DNA of 64,000 bases from positions 50,218,501-50,282,500 of the forward strand of contig NC_089980.1 in the NCBI RefSeq assembly GCF_036417845.1, in the 5' to 3' direction. The notes below the pieces were generated by a model. The model worked only from the letters and a program-made list of their open reading frames with translations. It did no database searches and was not told where the DNA came from. Positions 10,981 through 23,793 of this stretch are shown piece by piece. How positions within the stretch are numbered: position 1 is the first letter of the stretch; each line of letters begins with the position of its first letter. Source of the DNA: Apteryx mantelli. Lineage: Eukaryota > Chordata > Aves > Apterygiformes > Apterygidae. The position numbers were made by a program, and so were the translations under genes.

Positions 10981-13972
10981 ATTTCTTCTACTTTACCCAC
11001 ATTTCTTCACAGGTGTATTGAAAAGGCAATTCAATAAAAACTGCCTTTTTCAGATGTTAATTTCTCATATGCATTCAGGTGTATACAGGCTTAATTTAAT
11101 AATTAAAATCTTGATTTCCTACATATTTCTGTTATCACGGAAGAGTCAACCCAATTTTGTGAGGTTAGTGAAGATTAGACTTCTGCTCATCCATCTCTGC
11201 CTTTTTTTAAATGATAATGTTTTCTTTTAACTGTACCTGCTTTCCAAAGGGGATACTCATATACCCAAGAGAGTCAAACATTTCCTGTAAAAATTATTCT
11301 TTGGGATGATTCATGAGTCAAAAAACACAGCCTGCACTTTAGCTGTTAGGTTGAATATAAAATTGGCTATTATAAATCTTTTTTGAACAGTGAGCAGATA
11401 CTATTCAGGAAACCATCAAGGAACCACTGAGAACCCACAACTACTTTTTATTTAGCTTTTGGATTGGCAGAGAGTTTTGAAAAATGATGAGAACTAATTG
11501 ATGCAAGAATTAGGGAACCGTTATATTTTCATGACACAGATTATATTGCCCTTTGTGGTCATTTCATGTTTGTTTTACTGTTATAGTTCTTGCTGATAAA
11601 CACATAAAAATGTCTTGTTCAGATAATATTTTTCTTCTAATGCTGTTCAGTCATCATATTCTTAATAGTCCTTAAATTAGAACGCTTTTTATTTTGTTGT
11701 GACGCTATTGGAAATAATTGGGTAATGCGTTTATTTTGGCTAATGTCTACACTAACTTGAACTTTTGGCAACATCAGTGAAACTAATTAGCTTTAAGTCA
11801 GAATTAAAAACTGTGTTCAGTTTTAACTATTACTGTTTGGTTATTGATGATTACAAATTCTGTAGCATATTTTTAATCCATCAAGTTTTATTTCATCATC
11901 TTTTAAATATGCATTGCAATCTCTTTTAGATCCTTTGCAGTCCTAATATATTGCAAGGAATCTTATACATAACTGTTTTTCCTGCTGAGTGTTCTTTTGA
12001 GAGGTGGAGTAACATGCCTAATATCCATCCTACAAATAGACCTTCGGCAGCGTATCAGAAAGAGATGTAAATTCTTACAGGTCTAAAATACCAGTTGAAG
12101 AATGGATGTGTATGTCTTAATGCGGGCTGCTTTTAATTTTTTCTGATTAGAAATCTCTTTTATTCTGTAGATGGTGCTACACGGCTTTGTTCTCTTCAGC
12201 TTTCTTTCCAAGTTGGAGAACAGTAAGAAAGATAACGTTACTGGCACAGAACTGATATTGTTGAAAAGGAGTAGTTGGATGTATTCAGTAGATATATTCT
12301 GAAAAAGAATAAACATAAGGAACTTGAGTGAGCAGTGAAAAAATATATTCACACACTAAAAATGGAAAAGAATTTCATATAAAATATTACTGTAAAAAAT
12401 GCAAGGTTGAACTTAAGCTTTGGCATGACTTGAGAGAGGATGGCTGGACAGTCCAGAGGTGTCACAAACTTCAAACAAACAAACAGAACCCTTCCCCCAC
12501 CCCCCCGCGAATTACAGTAGTTGAAATGTGGTAGTCATCATGTAAAATGTATTGGTGTTTCTGTTAATTTTAGTTTGCCACACTATTTTATGTTGAATCT
12601 TCATACCCTGTTTGTTTTTCTGTCTCTTTTCATCCTATCAAATCTGATTATAACTTCCTTGACCACTGAATAATCAAAACCAAACCAGTGTTAACTTCAT
12701 TTACGTTCTCTATTTTAAGAAAATGGGCTGCTGTTTAAAAACTAAAAGATCTGACTTCTCAGAAGTACTTATGAATCTCCAATCCCCTTGAAGGCATCAG
12801 GAGCTTTGAGAATCTGCCTGAAACACAAATGCGTTTCTTTCCCATGTTTGTTGTAATCCATGAAATGAATGAGTCACAGAGGAAAGAGAGGTAAATACTA
12901 GCAGAGTCCTCTCTGTACCAGTATAGATAAGAGTAACAACTTAGTCCACACTGTTCAAATATACAACAAGCATTAGTATAATCTATCAGTGATAAGTATG
13001 TTAGAAATTTTCTTCATATGTGCCATCTTTTCAAAAAGAGAATTTGATATGTAGTTGCTTGTAAGCCAGTTCCAAGTATATTTGGATATTGTAGCTGACT
13101 TGACTTGATGTTTTTATTTGTTTTTCAAACAAGCAAAAAAACCTATGAAGTGTTCCCCATTTGGGATGGAGGGGGGCACGGTATAGCTGACCTGTAAAAA
13201 TTCACTAAAGCAATGTCAGATCTAACAGGCTTTCTTACATACTACTGCACTCCCAAATGACTGTGTAAAATGTCAAACTCAGAAAAGACGTAGGAGAAAA
13301 ATATCTTTTTTTGCCAGGATTTTAGCCTTACTAATTCTCTAGTCTGTAACAATAGTTACGGAAGAAACTTGGTCTTTTTTTTCTTTTTTTTTCTCTTTAA
13401 GTTGATAATGTCCTTTTGTTTATTCCATTGTCAATTATAGTAACAATTTATCTTGCAGATAAATTATCAAATTCCTGTAAGGGAATGAAAGTCTGACTTT
13501 TATAGCTGGGAAACCAACTTTGGTAGAGAGGGCTATAGAAAGCTGGGTAGTGGATGCAGCAGATCTGGAGACTGAACCTGAGATTACAATATTAAACTTT
13601 TAAACAGTTGGGCAAAATTGCTTGTTGTAAGACTGATAAAGAGGTCGTAGTTTGGGTTCATCTGTCTCATTGCTGTGAAAAACATTTTACTAGGCATTCA
13701 GCGAAAGATAGCATTTATGAATAAAAATCATTTATACTATCTGAGATGAAAATTTAAATCTTTATCAATTTTGTTTCAGGAAGAAAGCTAGCTTTAATTG
13801 ACTCTTTAGTGGTGGGGAAAAAAAAACCCTCTCTTACAGGTGTGGTGTGGTGTAATAACTGTAATTACACTGTAGTTGCTCATATGCTACCTCTGTTATT
13901 GCAGTACAACAGTATGAGTCGGTCTGATCTTTGGTATGAATTTCTGCATTCATCCCTAGTAGTCAAAAACTC

Positions 13973-14050
13973 AAAAAAAAAAAAAAAGAAAAGAAAAGAA
14001 AAAAAAAAGGAAAGAAAAAGGAAAGAAAAAAGGGGGGGAAAAAAAGAGAA
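13973..14050. repeat. Homopurine tract (78 nt)
   Basis: Every base on the plus strand is A or G: an A-run followed by GAAAA and GGAAAGAAAA units and a G7 block. Such polypurine tracts can form triplex DNA. Confidence 0.9.
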
Positions 14051-17000
14051 CATTTAGTCCACACGTGTTCGTGTTTACCCCAAACTCAAAACTTGTTTTT
14101 CTATCACTTTATTTTCCCTTGCTTTATAAATCCTGAGCACCTTTTCTCCATGCTCAGTAGTGAAGTCAGAATGCATGATATTGCTGCCATTTGCTACTGA
14201 ACGTTATAAGAAAAATTTCTCTTTTCAGTTCTGATGTAAAGCCTTGTATGTAATTGGGCATGGCTGAGCTGTTCGTCCGCCCAAGGTCTTGGTGAAGTCA
14301 GTGAATTTTCAGGTACTGCAGCTGACTTCTATATGAGGCAGGATCCTTCTGGACCTGAAAGTGCAAGGCCCAGAATAGCATTATATTCTTTAACTCACCA
14401 GAGAAACTTCATTGATTGGCATTATCCAATATTTCTTTTTTCCTGATATAAATATTTCCTTCTTCAGTATTTGTATCTTCAAAATCACCGTGTATAATTG
14501 TCTTGCATACTACATGTGTGTTGCTTTGCTTAAACTGCAAAGAGCAAGTCAGCTTCCTGCTTCATGGGGCCGTGATAGTCCAGAATCTCATTGAAATTGT
14601 TCTCTTGCAGGATTATGGTTGCGACTGTATCATTTCTTTATGTGGCCTAGTTACTTGCTTTGAGGAGGTCAAAAGTTGTAACAGAACTAAGAACTAAATT
14701 ATCTAGGGACTTCCATTCTGGATGTCTGATGCACTTTTTAATATATGTATACAGTAGAAATGTTTTAAAGTATTTATTCATGGTGCTTTGAGCTCTCTCT
14801 TGTTAAAAAGCAAGAGGTTTTTTTTTTCTTTTAGAGCTTCTGACATTGCTTTCAGGCTCTTTAATTATGTTACCGGGGTTAATGCACCCTACACAATAAC
14901 AATTTTCAATTACTGCAGTTAATATTACTGGTTTTTAACTTAAAAATAAAAATGAATTCACTTTGTCAAATATTTATATTGTTTGAACAGCCTACAGCAT
15001 ATAGTATAGTGCTTTCTAAGGTGGCAGGAAAATAAGCTGAAACACCAATATCAAGACATGAGAGTGAACCAGGAAGTTCTGACTTGTCCAGTTTAGGCAT
15101 ATAGAAGTCTTTGATTTAATAAAAACAAATAAACATACTGCTAATTTTTTAGTGGAATCCATAAAATTATTTTAAACAGTGTTTTGGGAGAAGGCCAGAT
15201 TTAGTGCATTTAGATCCTTAGCTTCCCATATTTTGTGTTTTGTTGTTTTTTTTTTTTCCTTTCTTCCTTCAGTGCGGTTTCATTCCATAAACAAGAAAAG
15301 CACTGTACCTTACTATTTTTGCTTCTTGGGAGACAATGATAATGCCTTCAAAAAAGACTTAATTCAAAGGTATCTGTGTATCGCTTTATTTGTGTAGTTA
15401 TTTCCATAGTAATTCTTCCTTTCTTTCTTTTCAAGATATTTGTTCACATTTTGGGGGCACAAATCTAGGGCAGAATTAGAAGAAAGACTGCATTAGTGTA
15501 TCATGATGTGAAAGACTGTAAAGGTTTGATCATTGGCCTGTGCTGTGCTACAAAAAAAACCCAAAAACCAAACCAAAAAAAAACAGTCCAGGCAGGTGAG
15601 AGAATAAAAATATGGGTTAAATCTTTTTAAAAGTACATAGTTTTTAAACTGTAATGGGGTAAAAGTAATAAAACTAGTTTATATGTGAATGTTAATTATT
15701 ATCTTAAAATTTGTTAGTACTATAAACCTGTCTAAATGTAAGAAGTTCTGTGAGATCCCATAGCAGCCTAAGCAGAACTGCCAGCTGCCCTGCTCCTGCT
15801 CTTTTCCCTTTTCGCTGAGCCCTAGCTGTGCAGCCCTGCTCCACTTCTTTTGGCGCTAGGTTTCTGCACGCTAGCTTCTGGGGACAACTCATTTGTTTGG
15901 GGAGTGGAGAAGCTGGGAATCGTTACTTTCTCCGTGGTTTAACATGCTGAAATAGCTCAGTTGTGCAGCCACATGAGTACTGGAGCCAGGGCAGACGGAG
16001 CAGTCAGGACGTTGTGGCTGGGGCCAGGTGAGAGTGCTGGATCCGGACAGCAGTGAGACTGGAGTTAGGCTGGTGTGGAACCACAGCTGCAGTTCAGCAT
16101 TTATGTTATGAGGGCCGCTATATTGGGCTAAAGCCACTCATTTGCCTGTCGGTTGAGTCTGCATCAGTAAGGTTGAGAATAAGTCAAAAGAGTGAAGTTC
16201 TGGGCATGCAAGCAGCTTATTACAGGGTCAACTAAATATTGACTTCAGATGTATCAACTTTCTTTTCTCCTATTGTGTGGCCCATCCAAGGAACTCAAGG
16301 TAGTTTACACTGGAAGTAGGTTATTTGAGATTTGCTGCAGTGGACGTATGGATGCTTGAGCAGTTATTGTGGAAGAGATGCCATATCGTAAGTTCACTTC
16401 CCATATTGCTTTCCAGTAAATGGTTCCTATGTTTATATCCTTAACTGGTTAAGTTTAATTAGGTTACTAAAAACTCCTCTATTTGAGCTGGTATAAATTT
16501 GGGCATAAACTGTTGCAATTTCACTGTAAGTTCTGAATACTAAATATATATTGGAATTTATAATCTTTTCAGATATTAGAATCTGTGGAAGGATTTCAAA
16601 ATAAAATGCATTTTTTCCCTTCTAAACTGAATTTGTGAGACCATCTGGAAAGCATTTTGAACTTTAGAAAAAGAAAGAATAAAATTCAGAGTCTTTGAAG
16701 CAGTATTGTTCATAGTGTTCCTCTTACTGCTTATAGTTAACATACAAATACTAGAGTAAATTTTTTGATCATGATTTTTCAGTTATTTGTTTAATTTTAG
16801 CTGCATTTCTGTTTACAAAACTTGGCAGATGGATAGTTACTTGTCTATTCTAGAGCACCTGTTCTTAACTGTAGTTTGACTTTTATGTGAAACATCTTCT
16901 GTTTAGTCCATAATGATGTTTGTGTATATATACTTAAATACCCTAGAAATGTGCTCATTCTGTTAAAAATGTTTGTATGTCCAGAATGTCGATCATGCTC

Positions 17001-18516
17001 AACCTGTTCATCTTGTGGACCAAGTACAGGAAACGTGTTTTTATTTCTTCCACTTCTCCCTCCCTTCTGTAATTAGTTATAGTACGTGGCATATACATCA
17101 AAGGTTAAAGGAAAAAAAAGAAAGCACTTCTGAAATTCTGACAGCTGTGAAAACAGTTTGCTTGTGATTCACAGTAAAGCAATCCTCTTAAGATAAAATG
17201 GAGAGAAAAATCACATGCAGGAGAACCAGTAATGCCTGGTTTCCTAGGGATGTGTCCTGTATCTCAAACTCTTGCTGAACCTGTTCTCTGCCCTCCCAGG
17301 ATTTGTGCCATTCAGGTTATTTCCTCACAGACTACTGCTGGTTCTCAACCAAACGGGCAGGAGGCAGCCTATGTTGCAGTCGTGCTGACCATGCGAGTGC
17401 AGCTTAGCCAGCAGGCCTCAAGGAGCGGGTAACTACTGAATTCACACCGCAGGGTTTCTGCCAGCAGCGCGAGGGACTGCCACTTTTGTTCTCAGCTCAC
17501 CCCTCAGGTCTCTCCAAACTTGTGGGAGCTTTAAGTCTCTGAAAGCTCTAGCTCTCTGAAGCTTGCTGTTAGGAGGAGTGATTGGCAGAAAAAGTGACTG
17601 CTTAAGCCTTGCTTCCTTAGGCAACTAAAAGATGGTTTCAGTAGGAGTTTTAATTAATAACTGTGTGGCAGGAGGAGAATACAGTTTAAAAAACTGTAAA
17701 TAATTTCTTTAAAAAATACATGCTTTTGCTTGATGGAAGAAATATGTCATTAAAAATATGTCTGGGGACAAAGGAAAAAAAAGGCTGTAACTGGGACTTT
17801 TGGGGATAAGTATGAGAAAATGTTAGGGTTTTTTTAATATAACAGATTTACTAAATGAATATTTACCATCTTTTTAATAGGAAATGTGCAAGAAGTAAAG
17901 TCCAGGAAGAGCCAGGGCAAAATAAACAACTACAGAAATGCAGCACTAATTTACTGTAAGATGTTAGGTGTTGTAATTTGTTAAACTGTAAGGAGTGTTG
18001 ATCTGTGAGCACCGTTAGTAAAAATAACTGTTAGATCATGGAAAGCTAGAGTAATTTAAAGAACAGAGGATGTGGATTGTTTCAGCCTTAAAAAAGGGAA
18101 CTGAGGATGATCTGTGTTAATGAATTTCGTATGCTTTTGTCTATATTCAGTTTTGTGTTAAAATGAGTTAAAATATTTTTGGTCAACCAGAAGAATATAC
18201 TGCAGTAGTGTGGTCAATGCTGCGTAACATAGCTCTTCTATTTTGTATGTGGCTTAACACTACTAAGTTCCCAATAACCTTTTTTTGGAGGAGGAGGAGG
18301 AGAGGCATAAAATGAGACTTGCGCAGTGACTGTGAATAAACAAACAAAACCTGCAAACATGTTCACTGAAGTACTGATGTAAGGGATGACTCAGTCCCTG
18401 TTGTGGATGGGGTTATAGTGCCACTTCCTCTTGTGTTGGTTCTGTGCCTGGAGTAGTGTGTGTGGAGGGCAGAGCTCTCTTCCTAGTTAACCTTGCCTTT
18501 CACATTTCTCTCCCCC

Positions 18517-18539
18517 TTTTTTTTTGGGGGGGGGGGGGG
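18517..18539. repeat. T9/G14 homopolymer junction
   Basis: Nine T followed directly by fourteen G, then AGGGG. A low-complexity tract in CEP170 intron 1. Confidence 0.85.
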
Positions 18540-21500
18540 AGGGGACAAAACTGATGCTGCCAGTCATTGAACTTGCAAAGAAAAAATGTATCTAGGCTTC
18601 CTCCCAGCAATGTTACTAGAATTCCAGATTTCTGTCCATTGAAATACGTTTGCATGCATTTGGTAGCCTTCAAAAATATTTATTTTAGTATGCTAATAAA
18701 AACATTTTCCAGTAGTCTCCAAATATCCCAAAGCTGACTGGTTCTTCATTGTCTTATTCTGGAAAACGTGTGCTAATGCTATACTAAGTCACCGTTAAAC
18801 CAAATTATCACCAATCATTCTTAAAACAGCTTATAAAAGTCCGGCTAAAAGTATTCTACCTATATAGCAGTGAGGGTTTATGATGGTGATTTAGTTGAGG
18901 GGTTGTACTATATTTGTGCAAAGAGGTCCTTGCATAAAAACATAAGAGCTGAGCTGTGTAGTCACTGTGTTTAAATAAAAAGTTTGTTAATTCTGAAAGT
19001 TTACAGTGACAATTTTACACGTGACTGATCTCCTTTAGTGAATAAGAGAGTGTAAGAACTAGAACGAAGTTCTACCATCCTGTAGTCGCTGTGTTTCTGT
19101 TTGTGGGTTGCATACAAGAAAGGAGTGCATAGGCAGTCCCAGCAGCCGTGGAATAGCTTTTCTCCAGGGAAGCCATTTCCTATATAGTAATTACAGATTA
19201 TTTCAAATCTGGACTGTAATCTACACTGCTCTAAAATATTTGCAATAGGTAGTGTTTATCGTTAAAGCTGTGGGTATTCTTATTGTCTGTGTAAATGTCT
19301 TTTCCTCTTTCAGATTTTGCTTAATTATTGATACTGTCTTTTTGGCAGTTGTTTTCACAACATGATCAAACAATGAGAAAGTCTTTGTGTTGAATTTTAC
19401 CTTAAAGTTTCATTTCATGGGAAGGAAGAGAGATGGGAAAGGCACAGACATTAAAGACAAATTGTTATAGTCCAAAATGCAAGACTGGATTCCTGTTGAC
19501 TGATTTTGGATACGGCTAAAGGAATGAACAAATAATAAAAATATAAGGCATTTTACGCCTTTTTCTACTCTATTTTTTTGCAGATCTTTAGGAAGAGGAC
19601 TCCCCATCAAGGAAAGTTCCTGAAGTTGTGTATAATGTGGCCCTATCTTAATGTCAGAGATTGCAAAATGATTAATGGAAACTCTGCACTCTTTAAAAAT
19701 TAACATGGTAGCTGCAACTTAAAGTCTGTCTTTAAGCTTTTATTACATTAAATAGAAAAAAAACCCTCAACAAATAAAGAATTATTTGGGGATGTTTCAA
19801 AAATAATTGTAAGAGCTCTAAAGTAAAATGACTGTGGTAGGGAGATGCTTTGTGGAATACCGATGTAGTACTTCAACATAATTATGAGACAGAATAAATG
19901 AGCTTTTATTTTCTAACCCCCCCCATACTCAGCTGTCTTCAGACAGTGAAGATTGCCTAGAGCAAACATTGCTTATAATTTTAATGAAGCAAAATTTTGA
20001 GCCTCTGGTTGTTTTGTAAAATAAGTACATCCAAAATCTTTTTTTTTTTTTTTTTTTAACTTAGTGTATTTCCAAGAAAAATACATCTGTGGACTTGGCT
20101 GTTGAGAGTAATTGTAAAAAGCTCCAAATCATTCCATAAGGGAGAGGGTAGAACATATCAAATATTTTGTATGAAGCCTACCTTGGAATGATAAATATTT
20201 TTTTTTCATATAACAGTGGACATATAGTAAAGAATAATAATTGAATACCTGTTTCAAGTGATATGTCTGTCGTACTGTGAGCAGATGTGGAGATCATTAA
20301 GGTTGATTTCAACAATTGTCCTTTAACTATTCCTTTTGCTTCCATGTTCTGTGTACTTACATATTGTTTCAAGAAAACTGAAAGAGAGATGTTAAAATTA
20401 TTTAAATACATGTTTTTCTTTGGAGACTATGCTTCTCTTCATGCCCACAAGGTAAATAATTCCCTGTACTAAAGAAGAAAAAGATTCCATTGTTTTGCAT
20501 GTAATTTAATCTTACTGAGTATTTTGGGGACAAGGAAGAAAAAAAACATGTATTTCGCAATTTTGAGGAAAGTGAAATCATCACCCTTGGGAAGTTAAAA
20601 GGTCCAGTTTTATTTGCAAAGTAGTATTTGTTTTGTCCATAGGGCTCAGGACTGTGATTGGGCCTTATCAATGCAAATACGACTTTATCTCTCTTCATAC
20701 ACAACCTACAAAATAACTTTGAATATGCCAGAATGGAGGCAGTGAGAAGAGAAAATGGAGGAGAGGATTTGGCCATATGATTAAGATTACATTCTCCCTG
20801 AATGCAGTGCATGAATTTTTTTTTCCTTGTTTGCTTATCTTGGCAATGGTATGGTTTGATCCTAGGTTGTGTGGGTTTCATTGGTGGGTTATTGGGTGGG
20901 TTTTTTTGGTTTTTGTTTGTTTTTTGTTTTGGGAGGTTTTTTGGGGGGTGGCTTTCATTAAAGGAGTCATTTTTTTCAAGGAGAACTTGATTGTGATTTC
21001 TTTGGCCTGTTGGCCAAAATCAGCACTAAAGGCTACTTATAGGATGGTTTATGAACCTACTGGCTATGTTAATCTCTGCATAGACAGCCCTGTTTGGTTA
21101 GGGTGAAATATGACAATTTCAAAATACTTTTCTCTCTGCAGTTCCTTAATGTGAAGGAGGATGGTGGACAAAATATGAACACTTGATTGTTTTATCCTAA
21201 GTCTAGACTACTTTTACAAGCAGTCTTTACCCTTTATTTTACCTGTTTATTGAACAGCAACTTTTGAAAGGTGTTGCCTTTAGGAAGGCTGCAGAGAAGA
21301 ACATTCATGAGAACTGATTTCTTGCTTATGAACATTGTAAAGATTGGGAACAGAAAATTAGCTATCAGTTTTCTTTAATAATTGCAAAATGGTCCTATTC
21401 TCCATGATCAGAGTATAAAATAGAGCAGCATTTTTAAAGTCTGAATAACTTTGTCTTAGTGACTAGCAATTGAGTAGGCTTTTAACGGTTTAAAACCTAA

Positions 21501-23719
21501 TGCTTAGACTGAGAATACCATAAAACTGTATATTATATTTTTTTACCTTTGGGTATCTCGATTATTATGGCAGTCTGCATAAAAGGCTTGTCACTGTTGG
21601 GTAAGACTGTAACCATGTACAATAGAAAATTTTGCACAAAACTTGTCATCAGTCTCTTAAAAATTTGCATGTTTACCGGTATACCCAGTAAAAATAACCA
21701 GTATTCTATTTTTTTGGCAAGCTATTGAGGTCTTTGTTTCAATCTGCTGATATCACCTTCGTTCTGATAAATTGTTTTAAATACTATTTGATACCCTGCC
21801 TTCTTCTAGCAGTTGCTATTTTTAGCTTGGTGTTTTATGAATCCCCTTTTTCTTGGAATGGGGACTTCTGGATTATGGAAAGGCATGGCTATCTTAATAA
21901 TTTTTGTAACATTTGACTCCTCTTTCTCAGATGCTTTAAACGGGATATAATTTAGTTCTGTGATTTTGCTTAAACTTGGTAGAAGGTCTTAATGTTAGAC
22001 TTCATATTTGTTGTAGACATCCTGTTTATTCATGCAAATGATATCCTTTTGCATACTGTGACAATCAAATGAACCATAGCCATCAATTAAGCCTGATTTG
22101 TGTGTGTGTGGTTTTTTTCCTGCAATATTTGTAAGTTGATAAAATAACAAAGTTTTTTTTTTTTTTTTTCCCCCTGAATTTGCAGTTATGGTTTGGTATC
22201 TGTATAGCTATCAATGTGCTAAAGCAAGCCTGCTTATTCCTAGGGTCTCAACTGTGGGGTTTTTTGTTTTGTTCTTGTTAAGTAATTATCAGAGGAAAAA
22301 TGGAGCAGACTACAGCCTTCCGAATCATTGTCCCCTATCCCTCAAAATCAGAAACCCAAGCAACTTTTGGTGCAGCTGCACTCTTGGCAGAAAAAGGGTT
22401 TTATTTCAGTCACAGTTCTGACAGCTATTTCTGTATGTCACAGCAATAAAATAGATACAGATACAGGTGTGGGCTGGACTGGAGGGAGAGGGTATTTGGG
22501 TTGCCCCATCGAGGACAGCAAGTGTGCCCCTCCCCGCGGGTGGCTGTCAGGGGGCAACAGCTCCTGCCCTGCCCTCTGGTCCTTCTCCCTGTGCATCCCA
22601 GGGAGTATCTGGGCCCCTTCCGCATAGATCTCCAACTCTGTGAACGCAGGAGAAAACTTTCATTCTATCATCAGTAGCACTCCCACGTGGAGGGCTTATA
22701 TGCCCTTTTTAAATCAAAAAACGGGCAAGCAATGCATCTTCTCACAAATGCTACTGAGGAGTCTGCTGCACCCTCCTGGGATGCAAGGCTTCATCACCAT
22801 AAAGCAGAAGATGTGCCTCTCTGTATGTCTCTCTTTTTCTTCCTCTTCCATTCTCTCCTGGCCAGAGAGCCCCTGAGAAGTATATTGCTGTTGCTGTATC
22901 GATTTTGTAGAATCTTGAAACTTTGCTGTTTTATTTAGTCTCATACCATATGTAATGCACATATCTACCTGGGTTGGATGTATACTAATAAAAAAAAAAG
23001 GGGGGGGGGGATCATGATTCACCTTGATCTCCTGATGCTTTGTAAAGCCATTTGCTTACTCTGATTCTCATTTCTATCCTAAAAAAAAAAAAGAAGAAAA
23101 AGAAAGCTTATGGTTTTCATTATATTTTTTTTTCTCCTTGATTTTAAAGTAATAAGAAAAAACGTGTGTGCTTTTTTTTTTTAAATGTTGGATCTGACAT
23201 ATGTTTAAAGTGAACTATTTTCTCTGTCCTTAAAAAAAAAGAACCAGGTGATTCTCTAGACTTAGATTAAAAAAAAGTTCACAGAGTCCTGTTTTACATT
23301 CCTTCCTGCTCCCCCTCCCTGTGCAAAAAAAGTGGGAGGGCAAAAGAAAGGACAAAAAGAAGCAAAGACAAGTTTTTTTTAAGTAGTGGTTTAGAGGGGT
23401 TCTTTACTCTCAGTAGTTCCCTTGTTCTGTAGAGTTTAGTCATGGCTAAATCTTTGGATGGACACTGTTGACAATTATATATTTTAGCAGAAATACAAGG
23501 ACTTAGCATGTATTTCTAATCTTCCTTCAAGGAATTTTAGCTAAATTCAGAAATTTGAGCTGAGACACATATACCTCAGAAGCAAAATGAAATCCTGATG
23601 CTATTGTTCAGTTCCCTTACAGCTTAAACTTACTGAGGTTTACCTGACAAGCCAATAAAGCGAGAAGGAAAGTGATTTTTACAAATTTTGTGGTTTAGTT
23701 GTATGGACAGGCATCCTAC

Positions 23720-23793
23720 ACCTATTTGATCAAATAGGTTTGATCATTTGATCAAATGTTGATCAAATGATCAAAATGACATTTGATCAAAAT
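23720..23793. repeat. Cluster of nested TGATCA palindromes (hairpin-forming)
   Basis: Positions 23720-23739 are a perfect 20-bp palindrome (ACCTATTTGATCAAATAGGT). Directly after it, 23739-23755 and 23759-23775 form a perfect 17-bp inverted repeat (arm TTTGATCATTTGATCAA) with a three-base loop. A sixth TGATCA follows near 23785. Six TGATCA sites fall within about 70 bp. Confidence 0.9.

Noticed and set aside
20402-20881. 159-codon open frame on the minus strand in CEP170 intron 1
   Set aside because: The longest intronic frame, but the translation has no recognisable domain, is rich in chance-type Lys/Phe/Ser/Asn stretches and has no splice or promoter context.
22440-22640. GC-rich patch with overlapping frames in intron 1
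   Set aside because: No exon signals, no protein resemblance and no known repeat recognised; treated as unexplained intron sequence.
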